From: Hymenopus coronatus | Lineage: Eukaryota > Arthropoda > Insecta > Mantodea > Hymenopodidae | Length of the DNA stretch: 64,000 nucleotides | NCBI GenBank assembly: GCA_030762935.1 | Contig: CM060895.1 | Coordinates: forward strand, 32,230,501 to 32,294,500 | Direction of reading: 5' to 3' | Part shown: positions 10,672 to 22,505 of the stretch, piece after piece | How positions within the stretch are numbered: position 1 is the stretch's first letter | Layout of the letters: each line of letters starts with the position of its first letter | Position numbers and translations under genes: made by a program | Notes under the pieces: generated by a model | What the model saw: the letters and a program-made list of their open reading frames with translations, nothing else | Databases searched by the model: none | Told to the model about the DNA's origin: nothing

Positions 10672-11562
10672 ATCTGATGTGTTCCACTCACATGACTTCC
10701 TCTAACCGTTCTACAAACTTCTTACATAAGATTATTCTTCTTTCTGCACCTTGTTAATTGAGGTATTCAGCACAATGTTCTTATTACTTAGTTCCTTATA
10801 AGTAGGAAGAAAATAAGCGAATACACTAGTCTAAATCAACAGTCAAATGTTTTAAAAGCTGTTGTTATGCGATTGTCATTACAAATCCCTTCTTTTCTTG
10901 GCCAGGAGTATAACATAAGAAAAACGGACACTCCCGTCTGAGAAAAGTATAAGTACTTCACAACTGAAACTAATAACAATGAATACCTCGAAACCGGTAA
11001 GCTCCACGAAAAAAATGTATATGAGTAAATTGTGTATTTTAACAAGGCCTACATTTTTTGTATAGTAAGTTTTTGTCTATCTCTTACGGTTTACTAGTTA
11101 TGCCAAATTAAGCAACATTCATCCAGAATAAACAGGTCTTTAGAAGCTATTCCCAGAAAATTCAAGACATACATTTTATTTGTCGGCTAAATATCTTTAA
11201 TATACATTATTTTAATAAAAATCGTTAGAGCCAGTTTTAAGAAAATCAAAATTTTCGAAAAAATTTCCATGTAAAGGGTAGTTTGGGGTGGGGGATTTTT
11301 CTCAAAATCTTCGTGTCCCATCCCTGGAAGGTACTGAACTTAAATACCAAGTTTGGTATTTTAGCTACTTTTCGTTTTTGAGTTATCGTGTTCACAGACA
11401 CACGGACACACACACACGGACCTTTTTCTGGAAATGCTTTTTTTGGATTCAGGGGGTCCTTAAACATGTATTTTCGGTGAAATCTCGACATCGAATTTTT
11501 GGGTGGAATACAATACTTCTCTATCCCTATGTACATTGTACATACGGGGCTAGAGAAAGTAA
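10672..11562 (+). repeat. H-family copy H9, full length, CCC/GGGG hairpin variant
   Basis: About 890 bp with both ends. The 5' interior belongs to the GTTCTACAAAC variant, and the 3' palindrome has the altered arms CTATCCCTATGTAC/GTACATACGGGGCTAG. H37 at 45271 is a close relative of the same length and shares both variants, so they represent one subfamily. Confidence 0.9.
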
Positions 11563-11622
11563 CAAATTATTTCGAGAAATTTAAGCAGAGGCGCGTTTAC
11601 AACTGAACAAGAAAATGAAAGA

Positions 11623-12345
11623 ATCTGATGTGTTCAACTCACATAACTTTCTCTAGCTATTCCAAATACGAACTATACTTACAAAAGAGTATTCTTTAAT
11701 CTTCTCATGATAATCGAGATAAACATTATTGACCTGATTACTTGTGTCATTGTAAGTAGAAGGGAAATAATGGAATATATTACCTAAAACGATAGTCGAA
11801 GCGTTTAAAAGCTAGTTGTTATGTGAAACAATTGAGATCCCTTTGAGGAAACTTAGGTAGTTTAAAACTAAAGCAAATAAATAGGAATATCTCAAAAACT
11901 GTCAACTTTACCAGAAACTGCCCTATAACTAAATTAACGAACGAGACTGAAATGTATGTGTATTACATTTTTATCTATCTCTTACGGGTTAGCCGTTATG
12001 CAAAATTCTGCAAAACTCACTCAATTCTTCAGAGAACTCCCAGAAAATTCAAAACAAACATTTTATTTGTGATGTAAATAAAGTTAGTATACGGCTTTTA
12101 ATCAATATCGTCAGAATCATTTTTGAGTGTCCATTCCTTTTGTCGCATTCCTGGAAGTTACTAAACATAAATACTAAGTTTGGATTTTAACGATTTTCGT
12201 TTTGAGCTATGCTTTCCACACACACAAAGGTTTTTCTAAAAACATGTTTTCGTACTCAGGGAACCTCAAAGCATATCTTTTCGATTAGATCTCGACATCG
12301 AATTTTTTAGTGGAATAGAACATCTACCTTATGTTGTTACTGCGA
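11623..12345 (+). repeat. H-family copy H10, diverged
   Basis: Start TCTGATGTG at 11624 and subterminal CTTTCTCTA are clear. The 3' end is strongly eroded and the palindrome is barely recognisable around 12320-12345. Confidence 0.75.
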
Positions 12346-13337
12346 ACATTTTTATTACAAAACCTTATTCATCTACCGAGTTCTTGCTAATGGATATTCA
12401 TCTGAGTGTATGTTTACATGATTTGTTATGGATATAAGAAGTAGCTATAATGGAAGGAAGATTTTAAAAAGCTAATATGACCTTGAAAGCAGTCTTTTTA
12501 AGTGTGTTTTGTTTATATGATGTAACCTTATTAGAGTCCATTTTGTTAACATTAAAGGAAGACATTTTGGTAGAATTTAAAAAAAATCTAAATTATTTGT
12601 GTTGTCAAGGAAATAATGTAGTTAAAAGAAAGAATATTGTGAACAATGAATTTTGGCGTTTATATTTAACCCATTAACACGTAATAAAGATTGATTTTGT
12701 GGTAGCAATATCTTTATTGTGTGTAATTTTAAGGCACCGAAGTTAGCTAAATCAGGTGTTTGCTACTGACCTGTTAGGGATAAAATGTCCCATATCATAG
12801 TCATTTCGTGTGAACTTATTTGGTAAGGTCAGTTCTAAAAGACTTATTTAACCCTCGGTATTGGTACCGCATGGTCTTTTGCTCATCACTGCTATACAAA
12901 TCTACGTGTTTTGCGCCCCGAAGGAGGCTTACACCTTGTTAGATATGCATTACAATATGAAATTTTGGAACTCACAGCACGCTCCCCGAGTCAAGATGCA
13001 AGGTGACAGCATCTAAATTATTTATGATCATGTAAGAAGATGATAAATCATTGTTCTTGTACAGTAATGCAAATATAATTTAGTTATCATCTAGAGTCAT
13101 GTCTCTCGTAGTGTCTGATTTCAGGTAGTGTATTAATCTTCAGCTCAACTGGCTCTGTTTTCTACTTTTAGGTTAAGTGTACGATAATTGTATACCTCGA
13201 TAACTCAGACTACGCTCATCCCTAAATATCCGTTCCCCCAGTCTCTTACTATAACGTATTTAGTTTAGGCGCTATGAAGCGTTAGGGTGGACAGCAATTG
13301 TGATGCCATCGTGAGCATAGTAATTACTTCTTAATTA
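12346..13337. other. Unassigned stretch, about 1 kb
   Basis: No match to the repeat families in this window. A 66-codon frame (12477-12677, plus) has no recognisable motif. This is one of the longest stretches that could be single-copy DNA. Confidence 0.4.
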
Positions 13338-14200
13338 GATGAAGTTACATTCAAATGACTTTCCCTAGCTTTTTCATGTATAACTATTCTTACAAGTACT
13401 CTTTTATCTACATCATGCTAATTGAAATAAACATTAGCAGAAATGGTCTTATTACTTTCTTATTTATAAGCAGAACAGAAATAAATGTATACACTAGGCT
13501 AAAGCAATAGTCCAATCTTTTAAACCCTCATCGCTATGTGAAACAATTGAAGCTCGATTCATTTTGCATGACCAGCTGTAAAACAACAGCGACGAGACAA
13601 AAGGCAACCTCCCATTTGAAAAATGTTTCGTAGTTTAAAACTGTAAACAATAACAACGCATGTCTCAAAAACGCTCAACTCTACAAGAAAGACATATACA
13701 ACACAAATCATGTTTTAACGGGATCTACATTCTTTGTGTGGTAAGTGTTGGTCTGTCTCTTTACGGTTTACCAATTATGCAAAATTCCGCGAAATTTAGC
13801 ATCCAGAATAAAGAGGTGTTAAGTGGTTATTTTCAGAAAAATTAAGATAAATGCGTAATTTTAATTACAATACTTGGAACCATTTTTTTGAGAGTAACAA
13901 CATCTTCAAAAAGTTTTTTCATGTAAAGAATTCTTGGGGTTAGGGGATTCCCTTGCAAATCTCCATGTCGCGTCCTTGGAAGATATTAACATAAATCCCA
14001 AGTTTGGTTATTAACGGTCTTTTCGTTTTGAGCTATGCTGCCCCTCCCCACACACGCACGGTATCTAAAAATGCTTTTGGAAGATGGGTCTTAGGGGACC
14101 TTAAAGCATATATTCGCGTGAAATCTAGACATCGAATTTTTGGTTGAAATACAACACCTTATCTAGCTACTACGAACATAAGTGCTAGAGAAAGCAATAA
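13338..14200 (+). repeat. H-family copy H11, diverged
   Basis: Weak 5' end (GATGAAGTTACATTC, then CTTTCCCTA), recognisable interior, G-rich block at 13935-13948, CA-rich segment at 14050-14060, and a 3' end (GCTAGAGAAAGCAA) at 14200. Confidence 0.75.
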
Positions 14201-14401
14201 TATATATGTAATGATTTTTAAAGCAATGCTGTTGCATATATACAGGCGGCATTAATAGGCATTCAGTAATAATACAAAGAAAACTTGCATTTAATTTCAC
14301 AGCAATACAATTTTATCATGAAAACTAAGACAGAATACTGCTACAACTATATTAATGCAGGCGTTGTCTCAGTGAGATCATGTCCTAGGATATTGCCCTA
14401 A
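14201..14401. other. AT-rich spacer
   Basis: AT-rich sequence without recognisable features; possibly part of the retroelement fragment that follows. Confidence 0.35.
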
Positions 14402-14640
14402 TTGCAAATCACCACACTCTATAGATATCTCCAAATTTGCCCTAGCTTTGAAATACCAGTTATCATTGTCCACGAGGAAGTCCATGGTACCATAAGCGTC
14501 AGAAGCAATCGGAGAATAGACATAATTGCCTTTAAGAAGCATGAACACCACGCCATGGTAACTGGTCCTACCATTGATAGAAACATACCACGGGCAGGCA
14601 GAATTACTTCACCAGGAGAACAGGGCACAGCCCTCTACAT
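14402..14640 (+). pseudogene. Non-LTR retrotransposon fragment, R2-like endonuclease region
   Basis: Conceptual plus-strand reading gives VHEEVHG followed by RRIDIIAFKKHEHHAMVTGP and TIDRN. The spacing of EEVH, RRxDIIAF and xxPTI resembles the C-terminal restriction-like endonuclease of R2/NeSL-type non-LTR retrotransposons, where RRxDI and the DPTIR-type motif contribute to the PD-(D/E)XK fold. The usual Asp of DPT is Gly here. A second frame just upstream reads HVLGYCPNC, like the HxLGxC segment that precedes this domain, implying a frameshift. No reverse transcriptase is visible nearby. It is a short inactive remnant between H11 and H12. The assignment rests on motif memory and is moderate. 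Confidence 0.5.
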
Positions 14641-14667
14641 AAAGAGAAGTACCACCTCAAAAAAACT

Positions 14668-15438
14668 CTAATGTGTTCCATTCACATGACTTTCTCTACA
14701 TTTCTGCAACAAATTATTCTATTTACTTCATGTAATCGAGATAAATTTAGCAGAAATAGTCTTATTACCTGCTTCCTTGTTAGTAGAAGCGAAATAAGGG
14801 AGTGCCATAGGTTAAAGTGATACTCGAAAGCTGGTTGCTATGTGACTGAAGCTCCTTTGTTTTTATGGACAAGGGTTGACAAATTCCTGTATGATAAAAG
14901 TATGTTTTTCAAAGCTGAAACCAAAAACAAGGAATATCTCAAAAGCGATCAACTCCACGAAAAAAATGCATAGAACATAAATTGTGTGTTTTAATGTGCT
15001 CTAAATGCTGTGTGCTTTAAGTTTTCGTAAATCTCTTACAGTTTAGCAGTTATGCAAAACTCCGTAAAATTGATCTAGATTAAAGTAGTCTCCCTAGAGA
15101 ATTCAAGATATACATTTTATTTGGCATATAAATAACTTAAATATAAGAGATTTTAATAAAAATCGTTAGAGCCATTTTTAAGCAAATCAAAATTTTCGAA
15201 TTTTTTTCTATGTAAAGGGTCGCATCCCTGGAAGATACCAAACTTAAAGACCAAGGTTTATTTCGTTTTTGAGCTATGCTGTCCACAGACACACACATGG
15301 ACATTTTTCTAAAAATGCTTTTTTTGGATTCAGGAGGTCTCAAAACATATTTCCGGTGAAATCTCAGTATCGAATTTTTGGGTGCAATATAATATGTTCT
15401 CTATACACTATGTACATAGTACGTATAGAGAAAGTAAA
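14668..15438 (+). repeat. H-family copy H12
   Basis: Starts TCTAATGTGTTCC and ends TAGAGAAAGTAA with a clear palindrome (15398-15432). It lacks the G-rich block: the sequence goes from TCTATGTAAAGGG straight to TCGCATCCC at about 15220, an internal deletion. Confidence 0.88.
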
Positions 15439-15678
15439 AATGGGTGTTACTGGACTAATGTCTGATGCAAGAGACACCATATCTCTTCACTTCCTGTTGC
15501 TGTAAAGACTCGAGCATGACTTACAACTTTCTCAGAGCCATCCAAGGTGAAACCATTTATATAGCACTTAATTTGATATTCTCAGTTAATATTTTATGTT
15601 CTCTTTATTCAACTATTGTTATCATCGTTACTATTATTATGTTTACTCTATTTTATTGTTATCTGTATTGCTATGGTT
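15439..15678. other. AT-rich spacer between H12 and H13
   Basis: Low-complexity T-rich sequence (15560-15660). No gene. Confidence 0.35.
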
Positions 15679-16421
15679 TTTACTTTCGCTACACGTACTA
15701 TGTACATTTTTAAAAAAAATGTCCGTGTGTGATCCCTGTGTGTGTGTAACGAAATGACCGTTAAAAACAAACTTGGTATTTAGGTTTGGTATCTTACAAC
15801 GATGCGACATGAAAATTTTCAAGAAAATCTCTCTACCCCAACTACCCTTTACATGGAACTATTTTCGAAAATTTTGAATTTCTCAAAAATGGCTGTACCG
15901 ATTTTGATTAAAATATCGTATATTAAAGATATTCATATCTCAAATAAAATGTGTATCTTGAATTTTCTGGGAATAGCCTCTGAAGATTACTTTATTCTGG
16001 ACGAATTTTACTGAATTTTGCATAACAGCTAAATCGTAAGAGATGGACAAAAGCTTGTTACACAAAAAAATGTAGAGCACGTTAAAACACCCATGTTATA
16101 TACATTTTTTTGTGGACTCGATCGTTTTTTAGATATTCCTTGGTTTTGGTTTTAGCTTTAGGAAACATACCTTTCTCATACAGGAATCTGTCAACTCCTG
16201 TCCATACAAACAAAAGAAATTCAGTCACATAGCAACCAGCTTTTGACTAATATTTTAGCCTTTGGTGGAACCCTATTTTGCTTCTACTTGCATGGAAGGA
16301 AGTAATAAGACTATTTTTGCTATTTTTGCTCGATTAGCATAAAGTAAAAGGAAGCACAATATTTTTAACAATAATTTGTTGCAGAGATGTAGAGGAAGTC
16401 ATGTGAATGGAACACATGAGC
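15679..16421 (-). repeat. H-family copy H13
   Basis: Reverse copy. The 3' terminus (TTTACTTTCGCTACACG) is at 15679, but the stretch between the palindrome and the microsatellite is deleted. The 5' end is at 16421. The interior is close to consensus. Confidence 0.85.
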
Positions 16422-16744
16422 TATTTTTTACTTCATTCCTCTCAATGAAAGATATGTTTCTCCTCCATTCGTGCGAGTGTGAACTGATATTTGCTAACAC
16501 ATTACGGTTCTCCTTTAAAAGGTCGGTCCACAATAGCCTGTTACGTGACAATATCTAAGGTTTCCTTATCACACTTGATGTGATTCCCGTAAATTGCCTG
16601 CAGCTCAACCCCCAAGTGCAGCCGAGTAGATGACATTGAGTGCTGCCAACACTACGGTCTGCTGTTTCCCTTTCCGCTGCCTCAAATGTGACTGCTTTCT
16701 TAAGCGCAAACACCAAAACCAGTATTAAGAAGTGTGAATAGATC
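16422..16744. other. Unassigned stretch
   Basis: Higher GC than the surroundings. No repeat family or coding signal recognised. Confidence 0.35.
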
Positions 16745-17827
16745 TCTGTCCTTTATGTACATAGTAGCTAGAGAAGATATTGTATTCCACCCAATGTAGA
16801 TATTTCACTGGAAATATGTGTTTTGAAGACCCCTGAGTCCGCTTTTTTAGAAAAAGGTCCATGTGTGTCTGTGGAGAGCATAGCCCAAAAACCAAAAACT
16901 GATGTGTTTCATTCAGATAACTTTCTCTGCATCACTGTAATAATTGATATTTAAAAATCTTATGCGAAGCGAAATAAGGTAGTACGATAGGTTAAAGTGA
17001 TAGTCATAGGCTAGTTGCTATGTGACTGAAGTTTCTTTGTTTGTATAGACAGGAGTTGAAAAATTCCTGTATGAGAAAAGTATAAGTTTTTCAAAGCTGA
17101 AATCAAAAACAAGGAAGATCTCAAAAACGATCAACTCCACGAAAAAAATGCATATAACATAAATTGTGTTCTAACGTTCCCTTCCCTTTTTGTGTAGTAA
17201 GTTTTTGTCCATGTGTTACGGTTTAGCAGTTATTCAAAATTCAGTAAAATTCATCCAGAATAAAGTAGTCTTCAGAGGCTATTCCCACAAAATGCAAGAT
17301 ATGCATATTATTTGGCAGGTAAATATCTTTAATATATGAACTTTTAATTAAAATCGTTGGAGTCGTTTTTGAGAAAATCAAAATTTTCGAAAAAAGTTCC
17401 ATGTAAAGGGTAGTTGGGGGTGGGGGGATTTTTCCCAAAATCTTCGTGTCGCATCCCTGGAAACTACTAAACTTAAATACCAAGTTTGACGTTTTACCGA
17501 CTTTTTGTTTTTGAGTTATCATGTTTTTGAGTTATCCCTAAAACATATTTTCGGTGAAATCTCGGTATCGAATTTTTGAGTGGAGTACAATACCTTCTCT
17601 ATACACTATGCACATCGTACGTATAGAGAAAGTAAAATGACTTTAAATACCAATTTATGTTTAATATCTACCAACAATGCGACACGACGATTTTCGAGAA
17701 AATGCCCCCTGCTCCCAAATACCCTCTACATGGCAAAAATTTCAAACATTTTGATTTTCTCAAAATTCGCTCTAACGATTTTGATTAAAATATCGTATAT
17801 TAAAGATATTTACATGACAAATAAAAT
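16745..17827 (-). repeat. H-family copy H14, split by H15
   Basis: Reverse copy in two pieces. 16745-16896 holds the 3' palindrome side down to the CCAAAAACCAAAA position. 17638-17827 resumes at TGACTTTAAATACC, exactly the next consensus bases, and continues to ATAAAATGTA where it is truncated. H15 lies between, in opposite orientation. This gives an empty-site reconstruction for the family. Confidence 0.88.
16897..17637 (+). repeat. H-family copy H15, nested in H14
   Basis: Forward copy beginning CTGATGTGTTTC and ending TAGAGAAAGTAAA. A deletion near 17525 removes the microsatellite region. It is inserted in an oligo-A position of H14 without an obvious target duplication. Confidence 0.88.
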
Positions 17828-18039
17828 GTAGAGGCAGCTTGTTTCGTCTACTTGGAGTCCGTCCGAATTAGTGCAAATGAAATAATTTTAAAATAAGTGT
17901 GCACATACCTCCTTAGTGTTGAGTGATATGCCGGCTATAGCTACATCGATGCTAGAACACACAAAATCGACTCTCACAAAACATAATAAAATAAACAAAA
18001 GCAACAACAAACTGCCAATCCTGTAGAAAAAAATATATA
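17828..18039. other. Unassigned stretch
   Basis: No recognised feature between H14 and the mitochondrial insertion. Confidence 0.3.
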
Positions 18040-18430
18040 TTTAAATTTCTTAAAGAAACTTTTTATAAAATTATATCCTTTGAAGATTTTATATAACTTT
18101 TGTTTTAATAATTGCTCATGGTTTATGAGGATTACATAATAGGGAATGTCACGTTAAATCAATTTATTTTTTTGGTTTTAATATTTGTATTATCAATAAT
18201 TTTTTTTAATTATTAGTCCTAATTTAATGAGAATTTTATTAGGATGAGATGGTTTAGAATTGGTTTCTTTATTTTTAGTTACTTATTATCAGAATACTTC
18301 ACTTAAATTCCTCAGAATTGTTGTTTATTCATAATAATTATTATTATTGGGACACTAATCCGTCAAGCGATAGTTCTTGTAGATTTATATGCTTCTATTT
18401 CTTCTGCATACAAAATTTCTCATTACCACG
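18040..18430 (+). pseudogene. nad5: NUMT: nuclear copy of mitochondrial nad5 (fragment)
   Basis: An AT-rich island that reads as NADH dehydrogenase subunit 5 only with the invertebrate mitochondrial code. From about 18119 the frame gives DYMMGNVTLNQFIFLVLMF and VLSM. After one extra T in the T-run at 18201-18208 it resumes at 18212 as ISPNLMSILLGWDGLELVS, the near-invariant core of nad5. TGA at 18245-18247 must be Trp and AGA at 18230-18232 falls where Ser is expected. In mitochondria the protein is a membrane subunit of complex I. The indel, Gly-to-Glu change after DGL and loss of similarity after YYQN (about 18297) show a decayed nuclear copy. Similarity upstream to about 18040 is plausible but broken. 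The core is secure; the outer limits are approximate. Confidence 0.85.
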
Positions 18431-19510
18431 GTCGTTAATGGTTATTACCCTTTTTAGGGGATACACATAAATCGCTTACTTCACGGATGCGCGATATGAA
18501 ACTTTCACATGAATTAATGTGGTAACTGCACTTTTTCGCGTAAGATTGCCACATAATCAAGAACCAACAGTACAAAACAGAACGTTCAAAAAAACTCTTT
18601 TCTCGTATGTAACTTGCTTTTATACCCAAAATACCCAAGTTTTGTGCTCATCTCTGGTTGGTTACTAAGCAGCGCGAAAATATAGTTATCACGTGGTTAG
18701 TTTTGGTAACTCGTTGTATTTTACTCACGTGACCGCTCTTCATAATGGAAGAGTTCCAAACTCCGAGTTTTTAGGGAATAAACCTGTCTCTATAGAAAAC
18801 CCCTGTTACTTAGACCTTTAATGCTCCAAAATCTTACTCTTACAAAAGAATTTGTATTTCTTTATTGACAAAAGAAGTGACATTGGCAGATATAATAAGT
18901 TCTTACTCTCCTGTTATGTGTTCTGCGATCTGCCAAGTCTTGGCTACTAAAGCAAGTATCTTTCCTATACTAAACTTGTGCAAATTAATAATCAAAATAA
19001 TGAAATACAGGCTAATAGACTGCTGCAACTTTAAAGTTGGGGTTTACGCGGTTGGAAACCAACCTCTTCCACTAATTGATCCTTTAATATGTTGTGCAGT
19101 AACTCACTGATGTACTAATACGAAACACGAAACTGAACTTCCTATAGGAAATAGAGAATTTACTACGTTGCCTCTCGTCCCTAGTAGAGGGTCGCGTTTT
19201 GTTTGCTAATGCTTATCTGAGGGCTATCATGTTTTGGAAAAAACACTATCATGAGAACTAGGGGTTCGTAGTTTCCTCACCACGAAGGGGCTAAAACTGT
19301 TTGGAGCAATGAAGAGGACTACTAGTCTCGTCTTTTTTGTTTTGTTGTTTGTTTCTTTGTTTTTTTCCTAGAGTATATACGTTTTCAAAAAGTTCTGATA
19401 GCTGTTGTCTTCACCAATTGAAGACAATTTAATTCACAAAATATGAAAAATAATGTGCCCAAAAGTATATAAAAAAAAAACTAAAGTAATTAAATACATA
19501 ATAAAAGAAA
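18431..19510. other. Unassigned stretch, about 1.1 kb
   Basis: No match to the repeat families here. Short frames (18435-18638 minus, 18865-19110 plus) lack recognisable motifs. Together with 12346-13337 this is among the best candidates for single-copy sequence. Confidence 0.4.
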
Positions 19511-20374
19511 ACATCTGATATGCTTCATTCACACGATTTTCTCTTCGTATCGATAAAAACTATTGTTAAAAAGCTTATTATTTTATCTACTTCATGCTAA
19601 TGGAGATAAACATTAGCAAAAATGGTCTTATTACTTGCTTTCTTGTAAATAGGAGGGAAATAAGGAAATACACTACGATAAAGCGATAGTCAAATATTTT
19701 AAAAGGTGGTTGCTATGGGATTGAAGTCCGATTCTTTGCATGGCCAGAAGTTGACAAGTTCCCATATGAGAAATGCTTCAAGTATTTTAAAATTGAAAAC
19801 AATAATGAGGAATATATAAGAAATGTTCATCGCCACAAAAAAGTATATGGCATAAAGTGTGTAATTTAATCAGTTCTACATTTTTTTGTACAATTAATTT
19901 TTGTCTATCTCTTACGGTTTACCAATTATGAAAAAGTTATCCAGAATGAAGAGGAATTCAGAGCCTATTATCAGAAAATACGAAATAAACATTTTACTTA
20001 CCATGTAAATATCTTTAATATACAGTATTTTACTATAAATCGTTAGAGCCATTTTTGAGAAAATCAAAAACTACGATTTCTTTTTTCATGTAAAGAGTAG
20101 TTGGTGGTGGGGGGATTATCTTGAAAAGCTTCATATTTCTTCTTTGGAAGATACTAAACTTAAATTACAGTTGGTATTTAACCGTTTTTGTTTTTGAGCT
20201 ATGATGTCCACACGCGCACACACACACTCACAGAAGGTTTTCTAAAAAAATGTTTTTTTTTGGACTCAGAGGGTGTCAAAATGTATTTTCGGTGAACTTT
20301 CGGCATCGAATTTTTAGGTGGAATACAATACATTCTCTATACACTAAGTACATAGTACGTGTAGAGAAAGTAAT
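19511..20374 (+). repeat. H-family copy H16, full length
   Basis: About 864 bp. Diverged start (TCTGATATGC), subterminal TTTTCTCTTC, G-rich block at 20104-20115, CA-rich segment at 20213-20228, palindrome at 20335-20370, end GTAA. Confidence 0.88.
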
Positions 20375-20972
20375 AGAAATAGGCTTTTTTAAGGATATAA
20401 GAGTAAAAACTCGTAGCCACAAGGCGTCATTTGCAATGGACAGAATTAGCAGTTATGTTGAGATATGTACAGAAGAGGAAAAAAATTAACATGGTATTAA
20501 AATTAACTATTCATGGCTGTGAACCTTTCTATCTTTAACATGGATTATGCAAACGCTACCTAAAATACCATATTTTATTTTAAAGTCCATTTGTTCTATT
20601 ACTACGCAGGTTTAAATCAAATGAGATGATGCAGATGGCATACTCCTGTTTCATACTCATTTTTCATTTCATTATTTCTCATGACCCGTTATGATTTTTA
20701 TTTAATTATTTTGCAGTAATGGAATAGATGAAATGCCGTCAGCGATATCCAGGGGAAAAGCTCTACGTGTTTTGTGGCAATATGTAATAATAAATATGGA
20801 CGTCAGTATTTTCCAGTTTGCTGGCATTTTCTGTTTTTTTATTATTAGTGAAAGTCATAATGTATTTAACTGCACGCAATAATATCAATACCCTGAGTAG
20901 CATTACAAGATGAAATGTTATACAAAAATAAAATATAGATCAAAATGCATGATTATCTGAAACCTTCAGTGT
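20375..20972. other. Unassigned stretch, AT-rich
   Basis: No gene or repeat recognised. Confidence 0.35.
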
Positions 20973-22062
20973 TTACTTTTTCTAGCCGATGTACGCTACT
21001 GTACAAAAATTCGATATCAATATTTCACCGGGAATACGTGTTTTGAAATCCGATTAATCCAAAAAAAAAAAAACATTTTTAGAAACATGCGCGCGCGCGT
21101 GTGTGTGTGTGTGTGTGTGTGTTTTGGTAGTGTTTAACGCCCGTTTTTACTGCTCTGGCACCGCAGGCGATAACACTGATGATATACGAAAATGGAGCCC
21201 CGGTGGAATGAGATGGTGGGGAAAACCGGAGAAAACCAACCCTGCGCCGCTTTGCCCACCACAAATCCCACATGCGGTCGCTTGGGATCGAACCCGGACC
21301 ATCTAGGTGAGAGGCGAATGGTCTGACCACTCGGCCACGGCGCGGCCTCTGTGTGTGTGTGTGTGTGTGTGTGTCGAAAAGTTGATTAAATACCAAACTT
21401 GATATTTAAAAGGATACGACAAGGAGATTTTCAAAAAAAAAAAAAAATCCTTCCTCCCCCAGCTACCATTTACATGGACATCTTTAAAAAAATGTATTTT
21501 CTCAAAAATGGCTCTTAACGATTTTTATTCAAATGTCCTATGCTTAAGATATTTTCATGACAAACGAAATGTATATCTTGAATTTTCTGGGAATAGCCAC
21601 TGAAGAGCTCTTTATTCTGGATGACTTTTGTATAAGTTTTGTATAACTGGGAAACCATAATAGATAGACAAATATTTACTACGCAAAAAATGTAGATCTC
21701 ATTAAAACACAACTTTTGTCATGTACCTAACCGTAGAGCTAACAGTTTTCGAGATATTACAAATTATTGGTTTAAGTTTTGAGGTACTTAAACTTTTCTC
21801 AAACGGGAGATATTTTTCTTTTTGCCTCTTTTGTGTTTACTCCTAGAAAGCAAAGAGAATCGAATTTTAATTGTTTCACTTAGCATTTAAAAGATTGACT
21901 ACCACTTTAGCGTAGTACATTCCCTTATTCTCCATCTACTTACAAGGAAGCAGGTAATAAGACAAATTTTTATCTTAATGTAAATAAAAGAATAATCTTT
22001 CGTAAGGAAAACTTCTTTGTGGAACAGCTAGAGAAAGGTCACGTGAATGGAATACATCAGGT
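20973..22062 (-). repeat. H-family copy H17, with SINE-B inside its microsatellite
   Basis: Reverse copy. The 3' end (TTTACTTTTTCTAGCC) is at 20973, with a partial palindrome. The GT-rich microsatellite is interrupted by SINE-B (21122-21347), with GT repeats on both sides. The 5' end (CTGATGTATTCC on minus) is near 22062. Confidence 0.88.
21122..21347 (-). mobile_element. SINE-B, near full length
   Basis: About 226 bp. On minus it starts GGCCGCGCCGTGGCCGAGTGG (box A region), then GGTTCGATCCC (box B), the AAAGCGGCG body and the tail GTTAAACACTACCAAAA. Inserted in the (GT)n tract of H17. The best reference copy of the family in the window. Confidence 0.9.
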
Positions 22063-22476
22063 TTATGCGCTCTTTTCATATTTTGAGGTGAATAAACTTA
22101 AGGAGAAAAAAAAGCTCTGCCCCACCAATGTTAAATCTGCTAAATTCATGACCCCCATTATGACATGAACCTTTTATGTTCGACCTTGCCTTAATGTAGT
22201 TATTTTAGTCTAGTAGTTACACTTTATGGATCTCGTTTAGGTGTACCTCTTCATTAAAGTGCAGGTTTTCACCAATTAGGAGATCCACATGTAACAATCC
22301 ACCGTATACTTCCACAAAGTATATTACCGCAAATTCATTTCAACAAATGTTGAATGAACAACCTGTTACAAAAATAAAGACAATTATAATCATATAACCA
22401 TTAGCGCTAATTGTAAATAACGTTCTAATATATAAACTCTAATAAATTCAGCTTGTTTTCTCGTTTTGCAATCTAT
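22063..22476. other. Unassigned stretch
   Basis: AT-rich. No gene or family match. Confidence 0.35.
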
Positions 22477-22505
22477 TACTTACTCTACGCGAACTATGTA
22501 CATAG

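Noticed and set aside
18300..18430. Continuation of nad5, or a second mitochondrial gene, after the YYQN region
   Set aside because: Readings in other frames do not match nad5 convincingly; I left the NUMT boundary approximate and named no second gene.
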